Both the position numbers and the translations under genes were made by a program. Below are positions 18,094 through 26,738 of a DNA stretch of 64,000 nt, piece by piece. The notes beneath the pieces are model-generated. The model saw nothing but the letters and a program-made list of their open reading frames with translations, did not search any database and was not told the DNA's origin. The stretch covers positions 554,694 through 618,693 of the forward strand of contig BMTG01000003.1 in assembly GCA_014649555.1 (NCBI GenBank), given 5' to 3'. This DNA is from Streptomyces globisporus (GTDB lineage Bacteria; Actinomycetota; Actinomycetes; Streptomycetales; Streptomycetaceae). Every line of letters begins with the position of its first letter. The first letter of the stretch is position 1.

Positions 18094-19130
18094 CGGTGAC
18101 GACGACCGAACCGGCGCCCGTCGCGCCGATCCCCGCCTCCAGCAGCACCCGGCTGGTGGACCGAGTCTTCAAGATGCGTGAACTCGCCATCTTCGTGCTC
18201 CTGTTGGCGATACTCGCGCTCACCCAGCTGGGCAACAGCGCGTTCCTCTCCGAGCAGGGCATCAAGGACCTGCTGCTCAACGCCACGATCCTGGTACTGG
18301 TCGCCACCGGCCAGGCGCTGGTGGTCATCACCCGCAACGTCGACCTGTCGGTCGGCTCGACGCTCGGCATCAGCGCCTTCGCCGCCGGTACGTATCTCCA
18401 GAGCGGCGGGCACCCGGTGGTGGCCGTGGTCCTGGCCGTGCTGCTCGGCGTGGGCTTCGGTCTGCTGAACGGGCTGCTCGTGAGCCTCGGCCAGGTGCCC
18501 GCCCTGGTGGTGACGCTCGGGACGCTCTACATCATCCGGGGCATCGACTCGATCTGGGTCGGCTCCCGGCAGATCACCGCGGCCGATCTCCCGGACGGTT
18601 TCGTGGACTTCGGCTCCGCCGGGATCTCGGCGGTGCCGTGGCTCGCGCTGATCGCCCTGGCGGTGCTGGTGTCGACGGCGTACTACCTGAGGCACTTCGG
18701 GAGCGGGCGCGAGCTGTACGCGCTGGGGTCCAACCCGGAGGCGGCGCGGCTGGCCGGGATTCCCGTACGCCGACGGATCCTGCTCGCCTACACCTTCTGC
18801 GGGGCGCTGGCCGGGCTCGCGGGGGCGCTGTATCTGGCGCGCTTCGGGAACGTCGACTCCGGTACGGGCAGCGGTTACGAACTCACCGTCGTCAGCGCGG
18901 TCGTGGTCGGCGGGGTGGTCTTCACCGGGGGCTCCGGCACGGTGTACGGCGCGGCGCTCGGCGCGCTGCTGCTGACCTCGGTGAACAGCGTGCTGCCCGC
19001 GCTCGGCGTCAGCTCCGTGTGGGTGCTCGCGATCAACGGAATCCTGCTCATCCTCGCCATCGCGGTCGACCGGATCGTGGCCCTGCGCGTGGCGTCCGCC
19101 CTGAAGAAGAGGAACGCCCGCCATGGCTGA
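18090..19130 (+). CDS. rhaP: Rhamnose ABC importer permease 1
   Basis: A 346-aa CUT2-family (RbsC-like) permease with about ten membrane helices. Family features are [12 protein letters not shown] in the second helix region, [20 protein letters not shown], and the coupling motif region [16 protein letters not shown]. Its ATG overlaps the ATPase stop, and its last 8 bp overlap the second permease gene. It pairs with that permease to form the channel. Confidence 0.9.
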   Translation: MTVTTTEPAPVAPIPASSSTRLVDRVFKMRELAIFVLLLAILALTQLGNSAFLSEQGIKDLLLNATILVLVATGQALVVITRNVDLSVGSTLGISAFAAGTYLQSGGHPVVAVVLAVLLGVGFGLLNGLLVSLGQVPALVVTLGTLYIIRGIDSIWVGSRQITAADLPDGFVDFGSAGISAVPWLALIALAVLVSTAYYLRHFGSGRELYALGSNPEAARLAGIPVRRRILLAYTFCGALAGLAGALYLARFGNVDSGTGSGYELTVVSAVVVGGVVFTGGSGTVYGAALGALLLTSVNSVLPALGVSSVWVLAINGILLILAIAVDRIVALRVASALKKRNARHG

Positions 19131-20112
19131 CTCCGCACTCGCGCGCGCCGTCCGCTGGGACACGGTCGTCGGCGCCCTCCTGATCGTGGTGCTGCTGCTG
19201 TCCTTCGGCTTCGTCGACGGTTTCGGCAACGCCCTCAATCTGTCGTTCCTGATCGGCAACACCCTGCCCATCGCGCTCATCGCGCTGCCGATGACCCTTC
19301 TGGTGGTCTCCGGGGAGATCGACCTGTCGGTGGCGTCGACGGCCGGCCTCTCGGGGGCGGTGATGGGGGCGCTGTGGAACCAGGGCCTGCCGATCGAAGC
19401 GATCATCCCGATCTGTCTGCTGCTCGGTGTGGTGTGCGGGCTGGTCAACGGGCTGCTCGTGACCCGCCTCGGGCTGCCCTCGCTGGCCGTCACCATCGGG
19501 ACGCTGGCCGCCTACCGGGGCATCGCACAGATCGTGCTGGGGTCGGACGCCGTCACCGATTTCCCGTCCCCCTACCTGGACTTCGCCGCCGGGCGGATCG
19601 GCGACACGTTCGTTCCGTACGCCCTCCTGCCGTTCCTGGCACTGCTCGCCGTCGCCGTCATCGCCCTGCACGCAACGCCGTTCGGGCGCTCTCTGTTCGC
19701 GACGGGTGCCAACGAGGAGGCGGCCAGGTTCGCCGGCGTACGGGTGAAGCGACAGAAGCTGATCCTGTTCACCGTGACCGGTCTGATGGCCTCGCTCACC
19801 GGGGTGTTCTGGGCGTTGCACTACGCGAGCGCCCGCTTCGACAACGCCACCGGTCTCGAACTGTCCGTCGTGGCAGCCGTGTTGCTCGGCGGTATCGACT
19901 TCGATGGAGGCAAGGGCACGCTCGGAGGCGCGATCGCGGGCGTCTTCCTGCTCGGGGCGCTGCAGAACGTGATGAGCCTCGGGGACGTCTCCGCGCAGTC
20001 GCAGATCGTCGTCACCGGCGTGCTGCTCGTGCTCTCCGTGCTCGGCCGTGTCGCCCGCCAGGTCTCCGTCGCGAGGGCGGGGCGGCGGACCGCCTCGGCC
20101 CCGACTCCCTGA
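19123..20112 (+). CDS. rhaQ: Rhamnose ABC importer permease 2
   Basis: A 329-aa CUT2-family permease paralogous to the preceding one. It shows VVSGEIDLSVASTAGLSGA, NGLLVTRLGLPSLAVTIGTL and GANEEAARFAGVRVKR at equivalent places. The 8-bp overlap with the upstream permease gene implies coupled translation and a heterodimeric channel, as in other rhamnose (RhaPQ) systems. The binding-protein gene follows after 46 bp. Confidence 0.9.
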   Translation: MADSALARAVRWDTVVGALLIVVLLLSFGFVDGFGNALNLSFLIGNTLPIALIALPMTLLVVSGEIDLSVASTAGLSGAVMGALWNQGLPIEAIIPICLLLGVVCGLVNGLLVTRLGLPSLAVTIGTLAAYRGIAQIVLGSDAVTDFPSPYLDFAAGRIGDTFVPYALLPFLALLAVAVIALHATPFGRSLFATGANEEAARFAGVRVKRQKLILFTVTGLMASLTGVFWALHYASARFDNATGLELSVVAAVLLGGIDFDGGKGTLGGAIAGVFLLGALQNVMSLGDVSAQSQIVVTGVLLVLSVLGRVARQVSVARAGRRTASAPTP

Positions 20113-20158
20113 CGACCCCGTGCTCGTAACCCGCCCTTCTTCCGCAAAGGACCCTGCC

Positions 20159-21241
20159 ATGCGTACGTCATCGATCCGCCGTACCTGTGCGGCCCTGGCC
20201 GCCGCCACCTCCCTCGCGCTAGCCGTCGCCGCCTGCGGGGGCACCACCAAGAGCGATGTGAAGAAGGAGAGCGGTTCGGCCGCCCCGGCCGGAGAGGCGG
20301 ACCCGAACGCTCCCACCAAGAAGGGCCTGACCGTGGGCTTCCTGCCCAAGCAGGTCAACAACCCCTACTTCACCACCGCCGACAAGGGCGGGCAGAAGGC
20401 CGTCGAGGCGCTGGGGTCCACCTTCAAGGAGGTCGGCCCGACCAGCGCCACCGACACCTCCGGTCAGGTCTCCTACGTCAACACCCTCACCCAGCAGCAG
20501 GTCGACGCCATCGCCGTGTCCGCCCAGGACCCGGGCGCCCTGTGCACCGCGCTCAAGCAAGCCATGAAGAACGGCGTCAAGATCGTCACGTACGACTCCG
20601 ACACCAAGCCCGGCTGCCGCAACGTGTTCGTGTCCCAGGCGGGGGCCGAGGACCTGGGCCGCACGCAGATCCAGCTGCTCGCCGAACAGATCGGCTACAA
20701 GGGCGAGATCGCGATCCTGTCCGCCGCCCAGACGGCGACGAACCAGAACCTGTGGATCGACTACATGAAGGACGAGCTGAAGGACCCGAAGTACAAGGAC
20801 GTGAAGCTGGTGAAGGTGGCGTACGGCAACGACGACGCCCAGCAGTCCTTCCAGCAGACCCAGGGGCTGCTCCAGGAGTATCCGAAGCTCGCCGGGATCG
20901 TGTCGCCGACCACCGTCGGCATCAAGGCGGCGGCGCAGTACCTGTCCGGTTCGAAGTACCGGGGCAAGGTGAAGCTGTCCGGGCTCGGCACCCCCAACGA
21001 TCTGCGGTCGTACGTGAAGAACGGCACGGTCGAGGCGTTCGAGCTGTGGGACCCGGCGAAGCTCGGTGAGCTGGCCGGCCACGCCTCGGTCGCCCTGGCG
21101 TCCGGGCAGATCACCGGCAAGGAGGGTCAGACCTTCGAGGCCGGCGAGCTGGGCACGTACACGATCGGCAAGGACGGGGTGGTCGACCTGGGCAAGCCGA
21201 CGGTGTTCGACAAGGACAACATCGACGACTTCGACTTCTGA
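20159..21241 (+). CDS. rhaS: Rhamnose-binding lipoprotein of the ABC importer
   Basis: A 360-aa class I sugar-binding protein. The signal peptide ends in the lipobox VAAC, giving a membrane-anchored lipoprotein followed by an Asn/Ser/Glu-poor linker. Core motifs of the RbsB/RhaS type are VGFLPKQVNNPYFTTADKGG, QVDAIAVSAQDP and KIVTYDSDTKPGC. The ATG at 20159 starts the signal peptide. It is the last gene of the importer operon, directly before the LacI regulator, and delivers sugar to RhaPQT. Confidence 0.9.
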   Translation: MRTSSIRRTCAALAAATSLALAVAACGGTTKSDVKKESGSAAPAGEADPNAPTKKGLTVGFLPKQVNNPYFTTADKGGQKAVEALGSTFKEVGPTSATDTSGQVSYVNTLTQQQVDAIAVSAQDPGALCTALKQAMKNGVKIVTYDSDTKPGCRNVFVSQAGAEDLGRTQIQLLAEQIGYKGEIAILSAAQTATNQNLWIDYMKDELKDPKYKDVKLVKVAYGNDDAQQSFQQTQGLLQEYPKLAGIVSPTTVGIKAAAQYLSGSKYRGKVKLSGLGTPNDLRSYVKNGTVEAFELWDPAKLGELAGHASVALASGQITGKEGQTFEAGELGTYTIGKDGVVDLGKPTVFDKDNIDDFDF

Positions 21242-21302
21242 TGGTCGCGGATAGGCTGAGGGTCCGTCCCGCGTCCCTCGCCCCTCTGGAGGTCTCCGTC
21301 TG

Positions 21303-22328
21303 ATGGCCCGGTCGGTGGGTATCAAGGACGTGGCCCGGGTCGCCGGAGTATCGGTGGGCACGGTCTCCAACGTCATCAACCGCCCGGACACGGTCGGTCC
21401 CGACACGCGCGCCCGCGTCCTGTCGGCGATCGACCGGCTCGGATACGTCCGCAGCGAGTCGGCACGGCAGTTGCGGGCGGGGCGCAGCCGGATCATGGGG
21501 CTGCTGGTCCTCGACATGGGCAACCCGTTCTTCGTGGACGTGGCGCGCGGTGCGGAGCGGGCCGCCCGGGAGGCGGGGCTCGGCGTCATGGTCTGCAACA
21601 GTGCGCAGAGCCCCGGCGAGGAGGCGGAGTATCTGTCGCTCTTCGCGGAACAACGGGTCCGGGGGGTGCTGCTCACCCCGGCCGACGCGACCGGGCGCAA
21701 CATCGCGGCCTTCCGGCGGCACGACATCCCGTTCGTCCTCGTCGACCGGGTCGCGGAGGGGACCACCGAGTGCTCGGTCTCGGTCGACGACGTGGCGGGC
21801 GGGACGCTGGCGGTGCGGCATCTGCTGGACGCCGGGCACCGCTCCATCGCGTATGTGAGCGGGCCGCCCGGCTTCAACCAGGTCCGCGACCGCCGTACGG
21901 GGGCGCTCGCCGCGCTCGCCGAGGCGGGGCTCGGCCCGGAGGCCCTGCGGGAGCTTCCAACGGAACGGCTGGACGTGGCGGCCGGCCGGGACGCGGGGGC
22001 CCGGCTGCTGGGGCTCTCCGACCGGCCGACCGCCGTGTTCTGCGCCAACGACCTGCTCGCGCTGGGGGTGTTGCAGTCGCTGTTCGCCGCCGGGGTCTCC
22101 GTACCCGATGATCTGGCCCTGGTGGGGTACGACGACATCGAGTTCGCGGCGGCGGCCGCGGTGCCGCTCACATCGGTGCGGCAGCCGGCGGCGACGATGG
22201 GGGCGCTGGCGGCCGGTCTGCTGCTGGAGGAGACCGGGGCGGGGGCGTCCGCGGCGGCGCACGAGCACCGGCGGGTGGTGCTGCAGCCGGAGCTCGTGGT
22301 GCGGCGGTCGAGTCTCGCCGCTCGCTGA
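21303..22328 (+). CDS. LacI-family transcriptional regulator of rhamnose genes
   Basis: A 341-aa repressor. The N-terminal helix-turn-helix and hinge read IKDVARVAGVSVGTVSNVIN, and a periplasmic-binding-type effector domain follows (IMGLLVLDMGNPFFVDVARG, LVDRV, DLALVGYDDIEFA). A GGAGG ribosome binding site lies 9 nt upstream of the ATG. The gene directly follows the importer operon. It is the obvious candidate to bind the two TGAAAC-N2-TTCA sites at 16356 and 16522, with rhamnose or a derivative as inducer. That link is inferred from position. Confidence 0.88.
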   Translation: MARSVGIKDVARVAGVSVGTVSNVINRPDTVGPDTRARVLSAIDRLGYVRSESARQLRAGRSRIMGLLVLDMGNPFFVDVARGAERAAREAGLGVMVCNSAQSPGEEAEYLSLFAEQRVRGVLLTPADATGRNIAAFRRHDIPFVLVDRVAEGTTECSVSVDDVAGGTLAVRHLLDAGHRSIAYVSGPPGFNQVRDRRTGALAALAEAGLGPEALRELPTERLDVAAGRDAGARLLGLSDRPTAVFCANDLLALGVLQSLFAAGVSVPDDLALVGYDDIEFAAAAAVPLTSVRQPAATMGALAAGLLLEETGAGASAAAHEHRRVVLQPELVVRRSSLAAR

Positions 22329-22368
22329 GTCGAGGGCGCCGGGGACAGACCGGGGTGTGGGCCGGTGG

Positions 22369-23034
22369 TCAGAGGTGGGCGAGGAGGCCGTCCAGCGGCC
22401 GGGGCAGGCGGCTGAGGTCCAGGGCTTCGGTCAGCGCCCGGGCGTAGTGCTCCTTGCGCCCGCCGATGGTTCCCATGAAGCGCCGCAGCTGCGCCTCGAC
22501 CGGCCGCTCCCGCTGGGCGGGCTGCCGCTGGAAGAGCCGGAAGGTCCGCAGGTCGCCCTGTTCGTCGATGACCTGCTGGACGCCGTCGGTGCCGAGCGCC
22601 CGGATCAGCTCGTCCTCCAGGTCGGCGTGGCAGGTGAAGAAGCCCAGCGTCTCCAGGTCCTCGGGGGCGAGACCGGAGCCGAATCCGGTGCGCTCCAGCC
22701 CCTGGAGGAAGAAGCGCTGCTCCGCCGCGTCGCAGAGACCGGCGGGCCGGACATCAAGGCCGTCGGGACCCAGGAGCCGCAGGAAACGGGTGATGCTGGT
22801 GGCACCCCCGAGCGGTACGACCACGACGCCTTCGGCGGTCAGGGGGCGGCCCTGGCGTTCGGCGAGCGCCTCGACCGCCGCACGGTCGCTGACACCCTCG
22901 ACGAGCACCACCGTGCGCAGGCCCAGTCCGGCGGCCAGTTCGCGGGCTGCTCCGGCCTCGTCGGGCGCCGGGGTGTCGCTGTCGTCCGCGGCCCAGGAGA
23001 TGACCGTCTGCCGCAAGCGCGTCGCTGTGTCCAC
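22369..23034 (-). CDS. TOPRIM-domain protein (OLD-nuclease-like)
   Basis: About 221 aa. The recognisable part is a TOPRIM core: VVLVEGVSDRAAVEALAE, with the conserved Glu of motif 1, then GVVVVPLGGATSITRFLRLL. It resembles the stand-alone TOPRIM nucleotidyl transferase/hydrolase proteins common in Streptomyces, related to the C-terminal half of OLD nucleases; no ATPase domain is present. The start is uncertain: GTG at 23034 is used, but a longer version from the GTG at 23106 is possible and neither has a clear ribosome binding site. The role is unknown, perhaps DNA repair. It is convergent with the LacI gene. Confidence 0.75.
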   Translation of the reverse strand: MDTATRLRQTVISWAADDSDTPAPDEAGAARELAAGLGLRTVVLVEGVSDRAAVEALAERQGRPLTAEGVVVVPLGGATSITRFLRLLGPDGLDVRPAGLCDAAEQRFFLQGLERTGFGSGLAPEDLETLGFFTCHADLEDELIRALGTDGVQQVIDEQGDLRTFRLFQRQPAQRERPVEAQLRRFMGTIGGRKEHYARALTEALDLSRLPRPLDGLLAHL

Positions 23035-23121
23035 CCGGCCAGTCTCGCACCATGATCGGCGGGTGCGACAAGGGTTTTCGCGTACGTCGACGAGGCCCTG
23101 GTTCACCCGGGCAGCGTTACG

Positions 23122-24318
23122 TCACCGGGGCTCGGGAGGCCTGCGGGCCAGGTACAGGCCGACGCCCAGGGCGAGGACGAGCACACAGCCGGAGAAGGTC
23201 AGTCCGGCGTTCCGGAGCCCGATGCCGAGGGTCAGGGCGCCGACGCCGACGACGGGCAGGGAGATGCCCAGGTAGGCGATGACGAAGAACGCGGACACGG
23301 TCGCGGCCCGGTGCTCGGGCGGAGCCGCCGCGCTGATCGCCGCCACCGCACCCCGGAACGCCAGCCCCTGGCCCAGGCCGCCGCACAGGGCCCCGGCGAC
23401 CAGCAGGGGCAGTGAGGTGAACAGCAGCGAGGCGCCGACCAGGACGAGTCCGGCGACGAGGACGAAGCAGCCACCCGGCAGGGCCCGGCGCTCGCCGACC
23501 CGCCCCATGAGCGCCTGCCCGGCCGTCGAGGCGAGGAAGACGGAGAAGACGACGAGCCCGGTCAGGGCCAGGTTGTGCACGTCGAGCGTCTCGGCGACGA
23601 ATGCGGGGGCGACCGCCGTGAACAGGCCGAGCAGGGAGAACCCGGCGAAGGCGGCCACCGCCGACGTGGTGAACACGCCACGCATCGTGGGCGGGACGGC
23701 CAGGCCCTGGGGTCGCAGCCGCAGTCCCCTCACCCGGGCGGAGGCGACCGTCTCGGGAAGGAACCAGGTCAGCACGGCGGCCACGGCGATCAGCGCCAGG
23801 TGCGCGACGAAGGGCAGCCGCAGGGGCCAGGGGGCGTACTCGGCGAGCAGCCCCGACAGGAGCGGCCCGCAGCCCAGGCCGCCCATGTTCGCGGCGGTCG
23901 CGGCGAGCCCGGCGCGTGCGGCACGCCCCGGCGGGGCCAGCTCCATCACCGTGACCGTCGCGGCGCCGCTGAGCAGTCCGGCGGCGAACCCGGAGAGGAG
24001 GCGGCCGGCGAACAGGGCGGGGAGCCCGCCCTCGAAGAGGAAGCAGAACGCGCTGGCCGCCGAGAAGCCCAGGGCGGCCAGGAGGACCGGTCGCCGCCCC
24101 GCCTCGTCGGACACGTTCCCGGCGAGCAGCAGGGTGGCGATGACTCCGATGGCGTAGACGGCGAAGACGACGGTCACCATCAGCTCGGAGAAGCCGAGCT
24201 GTTCCCGGTACAGGCCGTAGAGCGGGGTGGGCAGCGTGGTGCCCGCCATGCCGATGGCGAAGACGGCCGCGGCGGCGGGGTAGCCGAGGCGCCTCCCGCT
24301 CCGTGGCGGACGGGTCAT
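23122..24318 (-). CDS. MFS transporter
   Basis: A 398-aa, 12-helix major facilitator protein of the sugar-efflux/DHA1-like kind. It has the loop motif GNVSDEAGRRPVLL after TM2 and a repeated loop, MGRVGERRALPGG, in the second half. The ATG at 24318 overlaps the stop of the upstream NTF2-like gene (ATGA), so the two are coupled. Substrate is not evident; export of a small toxic or signalling molecule is likely. Confidence 0.85.
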   Translation of the reverse strand: MTRPPRSGRRLGYPAAAAVFAIGMAGTTLPTPLYGLYREQLGFSELMVTVVFAVYAIGVIATLLLAGNVSDEAGRRPVLLAALGFSAASAFCFLFEGGLPALFAGRLLSGFAAGLLSGAATVTVMELAPPGRAARAGLAATAANMGGLGCGPLLSGLLAEYAPWPLRLPFVAHLALIAVAAVLTWFLPETVASARVRGLRLRPQGLAVPPTMRGVFTTSAVAAFAGFSLLGLFTAVAPAFVAETLDVHNLALTGLVVFSVFLASTAGQALMGRVGERRALPGGCFVLVAGLVLVGASLLFTSLPLLVAGALCGGLGQGLAFRGAVAAISAAAPPEHRAATVSAFFVIAYLGISLPVVGVGALTLGIGLRNAGLTFSGCVLVLALGVGLYLARRPPEPR

Positions 24319-24755
24319 GAACCGGCGGACGGGGCCGCGGGGGTGATGTGGCTGAGCACGCACCGCCAGTGCCCGTCCCGCCGTACGAACACGTCCGTGG
24401 TCCATTCGTCGGCGTCGAAGCGCTGACCACCGTAGTGGGCGGTGTTGGTGATGCGCGCGGTGGCCGTCGCGGTGTCCCCGTGAACCCTGACTCTCGGCGG
24501 GGTGACGGCTTCCATCGCCGAGTGCGTCAGGTCGCCGGACCGGACGTAGCCGAGGAACGCCTCCCGGTCCGTGATGCCGGACTCGGAGACGATGACCCAC
24601 TCCTCGGCCATGAAGCCGGCGATCCGTTCCGCGTCGTTCGCGACGATCGCGGCGGCCCAGGCGTCGACGATCGCGGCGAGCCGGGCGTGCTCGGCTTCGG
24701 GCGTTCCCCGGTCCGGGGGCGGCTCGGCGGTCTCGTGCTCTCCGCTCTCTCCCAT
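24315..24755 (-). CDS. NTF2-like/DUF4440-type protein
   Basis: A 146-aa protein with the small alpha+beta cone fold pattern: an N-terminal helix (RLAAIVDAWAAAIVANDAERI), then strands including WVIVSESG, VRVHGDTATATARI and the closing DGHWRCVLSHIT. Members are often small-molecule-binding or ketosteroid-isomerase-like enzymes; no specific catalytic residue can be assigned here. It is translationally coupled to the MFS gene that follows. Confidence 0.75.
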   Translation of the reverse strand: MGESGEHETAEPPPDRGTPEAEHARLAAIVDAWAAAIVANDAERIAGFMAEEWVIVSESGITDREAFLGYVRSGDLTHSAMEAVTPPRVRVHGDTATATARITNTAHYGGQRFDADEWTTDVFVRRDGHWRCVLSHITPAAPSAGS

Positions 24756-24851
24756 GCGGCGAGCGTAACCGCGGGGCGGGCGGGCCGCGCGTCCTGCGGG
24801 CGCGAGCGCGACCCGTACGCGGCCCGGGGAGCCGGACCCGTACGCGGCGAA

Positions 24852-24897
24852 GGGGCGGGACCGTACGCGTCCGGCGGACTCCGTACGGTCCCGCCCC
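24852..24897. terminator. Strong hairpin terminator
   Basis: Perfect 16-bp inverted arms at 24852-24867 and 24882-24897 with a 14-nt loop. It lies just downstream of the adenosine-deaminase-like gene (minus strand) and upstream of the NTF2-like gene, so it most likely ends the former transcript. No T-run follows. Confidence 0.75.
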
Positions 24898-24928
24898 CGG
24901 TCATCGGCCGGTCAGCGGCGGCGCGGGG

Positions 24929-26533
24929 TCAGCGCGCTCCGCCCTGGCGGCGTTCGAATCCGGCGAACGCGGCTTCCTGGCGCCACTCGGTGGCCGCCTT
25001 CGCGTTGTCCGCGAGATGGCGGGCGCAGGCCGGGGCGGGCGGGGCGACACCGGGCTGCGATCCGGCGCAGGCGCGGACCGGGCGGTAGCCGGTGCGTGCG
25101 GAGCCGGAGGCCCAGAGGCTGTCGCCGTCGAGGAAGGCGTGCTCCAACGAGGCGCGCGCCAGGTCCTTCAGCTCGGTGTAGCTCAGGCCGTAGGTGGCTC
25201 GGGCGTACTGGTACTCGTGGCTGATGTCGATGCGCGAGACGCCGGGGTCGTCGGTGGCGAGGACCACCGGGACGCCGTAGCGGCGGTAGGCGTTGAACGG
25301 GTGGTCGTCGCCCGCCACGCCCAGGATCTGCTTGTTGCTGCTGAACGGCACCTCGACGGCGACACCGCGCCGGGCCATCGTCCGGGCCAGCTGCTGCCAG
25401 TCGTCCTCGTGGACCAGGTCGACGCCGTGGCCGATGCGTTCGGCCCCGGCGACCTGGACGGCCTCGCGGATGTGGAACCTCAGGTCCTCGGGCTTGACCA
25501 GGCCGGGGGTCAGCTCACCGGCGTGCAGGGTGAGCCGTGCGTCCGGGTACTGGGTGCGCAGGTACTGGAGCATCCGCATCTGGAGGCGGTAGTTGCGCAG
25601 GGCACTCTCGCCGTCCTCCGGCTGGACGAGGTTGACGGCGACGAACCGCGGGTCACGCTCGGCGAGACGCATACCGAGCGCCATCTGTGTGAACACACGC
25701 TCGTTCGAACTTCCGCGGGAGACCTGGGAGATCCACCGGACGGGCAGGCGGCAGCCGGGGTCGGGGCGGGCGGTGTCGCAGCGCGCCGTCTCCCGGAACT
25801 GAGCGTCGGCGGCATCCGCCTCCCGTACGGCCTCCTCGACGGCCCCGTCGAGATTTCCGCCGGCGACCAGCTTCCGGTGGAGGGCGGCGAGGTCGGCGTC
25901 GTAGCCCACGGAGTCGGCAAGCTTCTTCGCGGCGTCCGATGCGGGGGTGACCAGGGTCTCCAGATAGAACTGGTTCTGCTCCACAACCGTGTTGGCGACA
26001 TTGGCGAGCATCTTGCCGCGGTCGCGCGTCGCCTCGCCGAACTTGCCGAAGGTGTCGAAGAAGTGGTCGTGGCCCGACTGACCGGCGGGGAAGTCCTGCA
26101 TGGACCAGGCGCGGACGATCCGCTGCCGGAACTTCGCGTCCGTGCGGGCGTCGGCGGCGGGCCGGCTGCCCGGTCCGCAGGGCGGGCGCACCGCGGTGTC
26201 GGTGGCGTCGATACACAGGCCGTTCTCGCCCGCGAGCTGGATCAGGTACTCAGTGGTGACCGCGCCCGAGAGGTGGTTGTGGAGGTCGCCGCCCTTGGGC
26301 ATTGCCGCGAAGAAGCCCTTGAGCCGGGCGGGGTCGTCCCGCAGCGCATCGAGGCGGGCGGCGGTCCTGCGTTCGGCGGGGGTGGTGACGCGGAACGCGG
26401 CCGGGGCGGCGGGGTCCTGGGCCGGTGCGGCGGTGGCGGGGACCGCGGGAAGGATCGTGAGTAAGGCGAGTGCGGCGATCCCGGCCGGGACCAGGGAGTG
26501 GGGACGGTGGGCCGTCCGAATCGTTGAGATCAC
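24929..26533 (-). CDS. Secreted adenosine deaminase-family hydrolase
   Basis: About 534 aa, exported. The GTG at 26533 gives a normal Sec signal (basic start, hydrophobic stretch LVPAGIAALALLTILPA, cleavage near ATAAPA); longer versions would bury it. The catalytic barrel carries the ADA-family metal and active-site motifs: GGDLHNHLSG (HxH), TLHAGEL (catalytic Glu), GHGVDL and VVLATDDPGVS (metal Asp). Cytosolic ADA is about 340 aa, so this form has an N-terminal extension like ADGF/CECR1 enzymes. It probably deaminates extracellular adenosine for salvage; another amino-purine is possible. It is divergent from the LacI regulator gene. Confidence 0.85.
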   Translation of the reverse strand: MISTIRTAHRPHSLVPAGIAALALLTILPAVPATAAPAQDPAAPAAFRVTTPAERRTAARLDALRDDPARLKGFFAAMPKGGDLHNHLSGAVTTEYLIQLAGENGLCIDATDTAVRPPCGPGSRPAADARTDAKFRQRIVRAWSMQDFPAGQSGHDHFFDTFGKFGEATRDRGKMLANVANTVVEQNQFYLETLVTPASDAAKKLADSVGYDADLAALHRKLVAGGNLDGAVEEAVREADAADAQFRETARCDTARPDPGCRLPVRWISQVSRGSSNERVFTQMALGMRLAERDPRFVAVNLVQPEDGESALRNYRLQMRMLQYLRTQYPDARLTLHAGELTPGLVKPEDLRFHIREAVQVAGAERIGHGVDLVHEDDWQQLARTMARRGVAVEVPFSSNKQILGVAGDDHPFNAYRRYGVPVVLATDDPGVSRIDISHEYQYARATYGLSYTELKDLARASLEHAFLDGDSLWASGSARTGYRPVRACAGSQPGVAPPAPACARHLADNAKAATEWRQEAAFAGFERRQGGAR

Positions 26534-26691
26534 CGCCGCATGATCGCGTCGGGCACGGTTCCGGCCCACGCGAAACTCATGGGCGCACCCGGGTTCCACC
26601 CGATCGTGTGCTGTACCGCCCTGACGGCAGAAGGGCCGAAAGAAGTCTTGCGCGATCCCTTGACCGGGGTGGGGCAAGGGTCCACAGTGAC

Positions 26692-26724
26692 TCACTAATG
26701 CGCATTACTAATACGCATTAGTGA
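26692..26724. promoter_or_regulatory. Tandem LacI-type operators
   Basis: Two near-identical palindromes, TAATGCGCATTA (26696-26707) and TAATACGCATTA (26709-26720), 13 bp centre to centre, lie inside a larger 11-bp inverted repeat (26692-26702 / 26714-26724). They lie just upstream of the ribosome binding site of the LacI gene and downstream of a TTGACC -35 candidate (26660-26665). Autorepression of the regulator and its operon is the simplest reading; the divergent deaminase gene could be controlled too. Confidence 0.75.
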
Positions 26725-26738
26725 TCCGGAGGAACACC

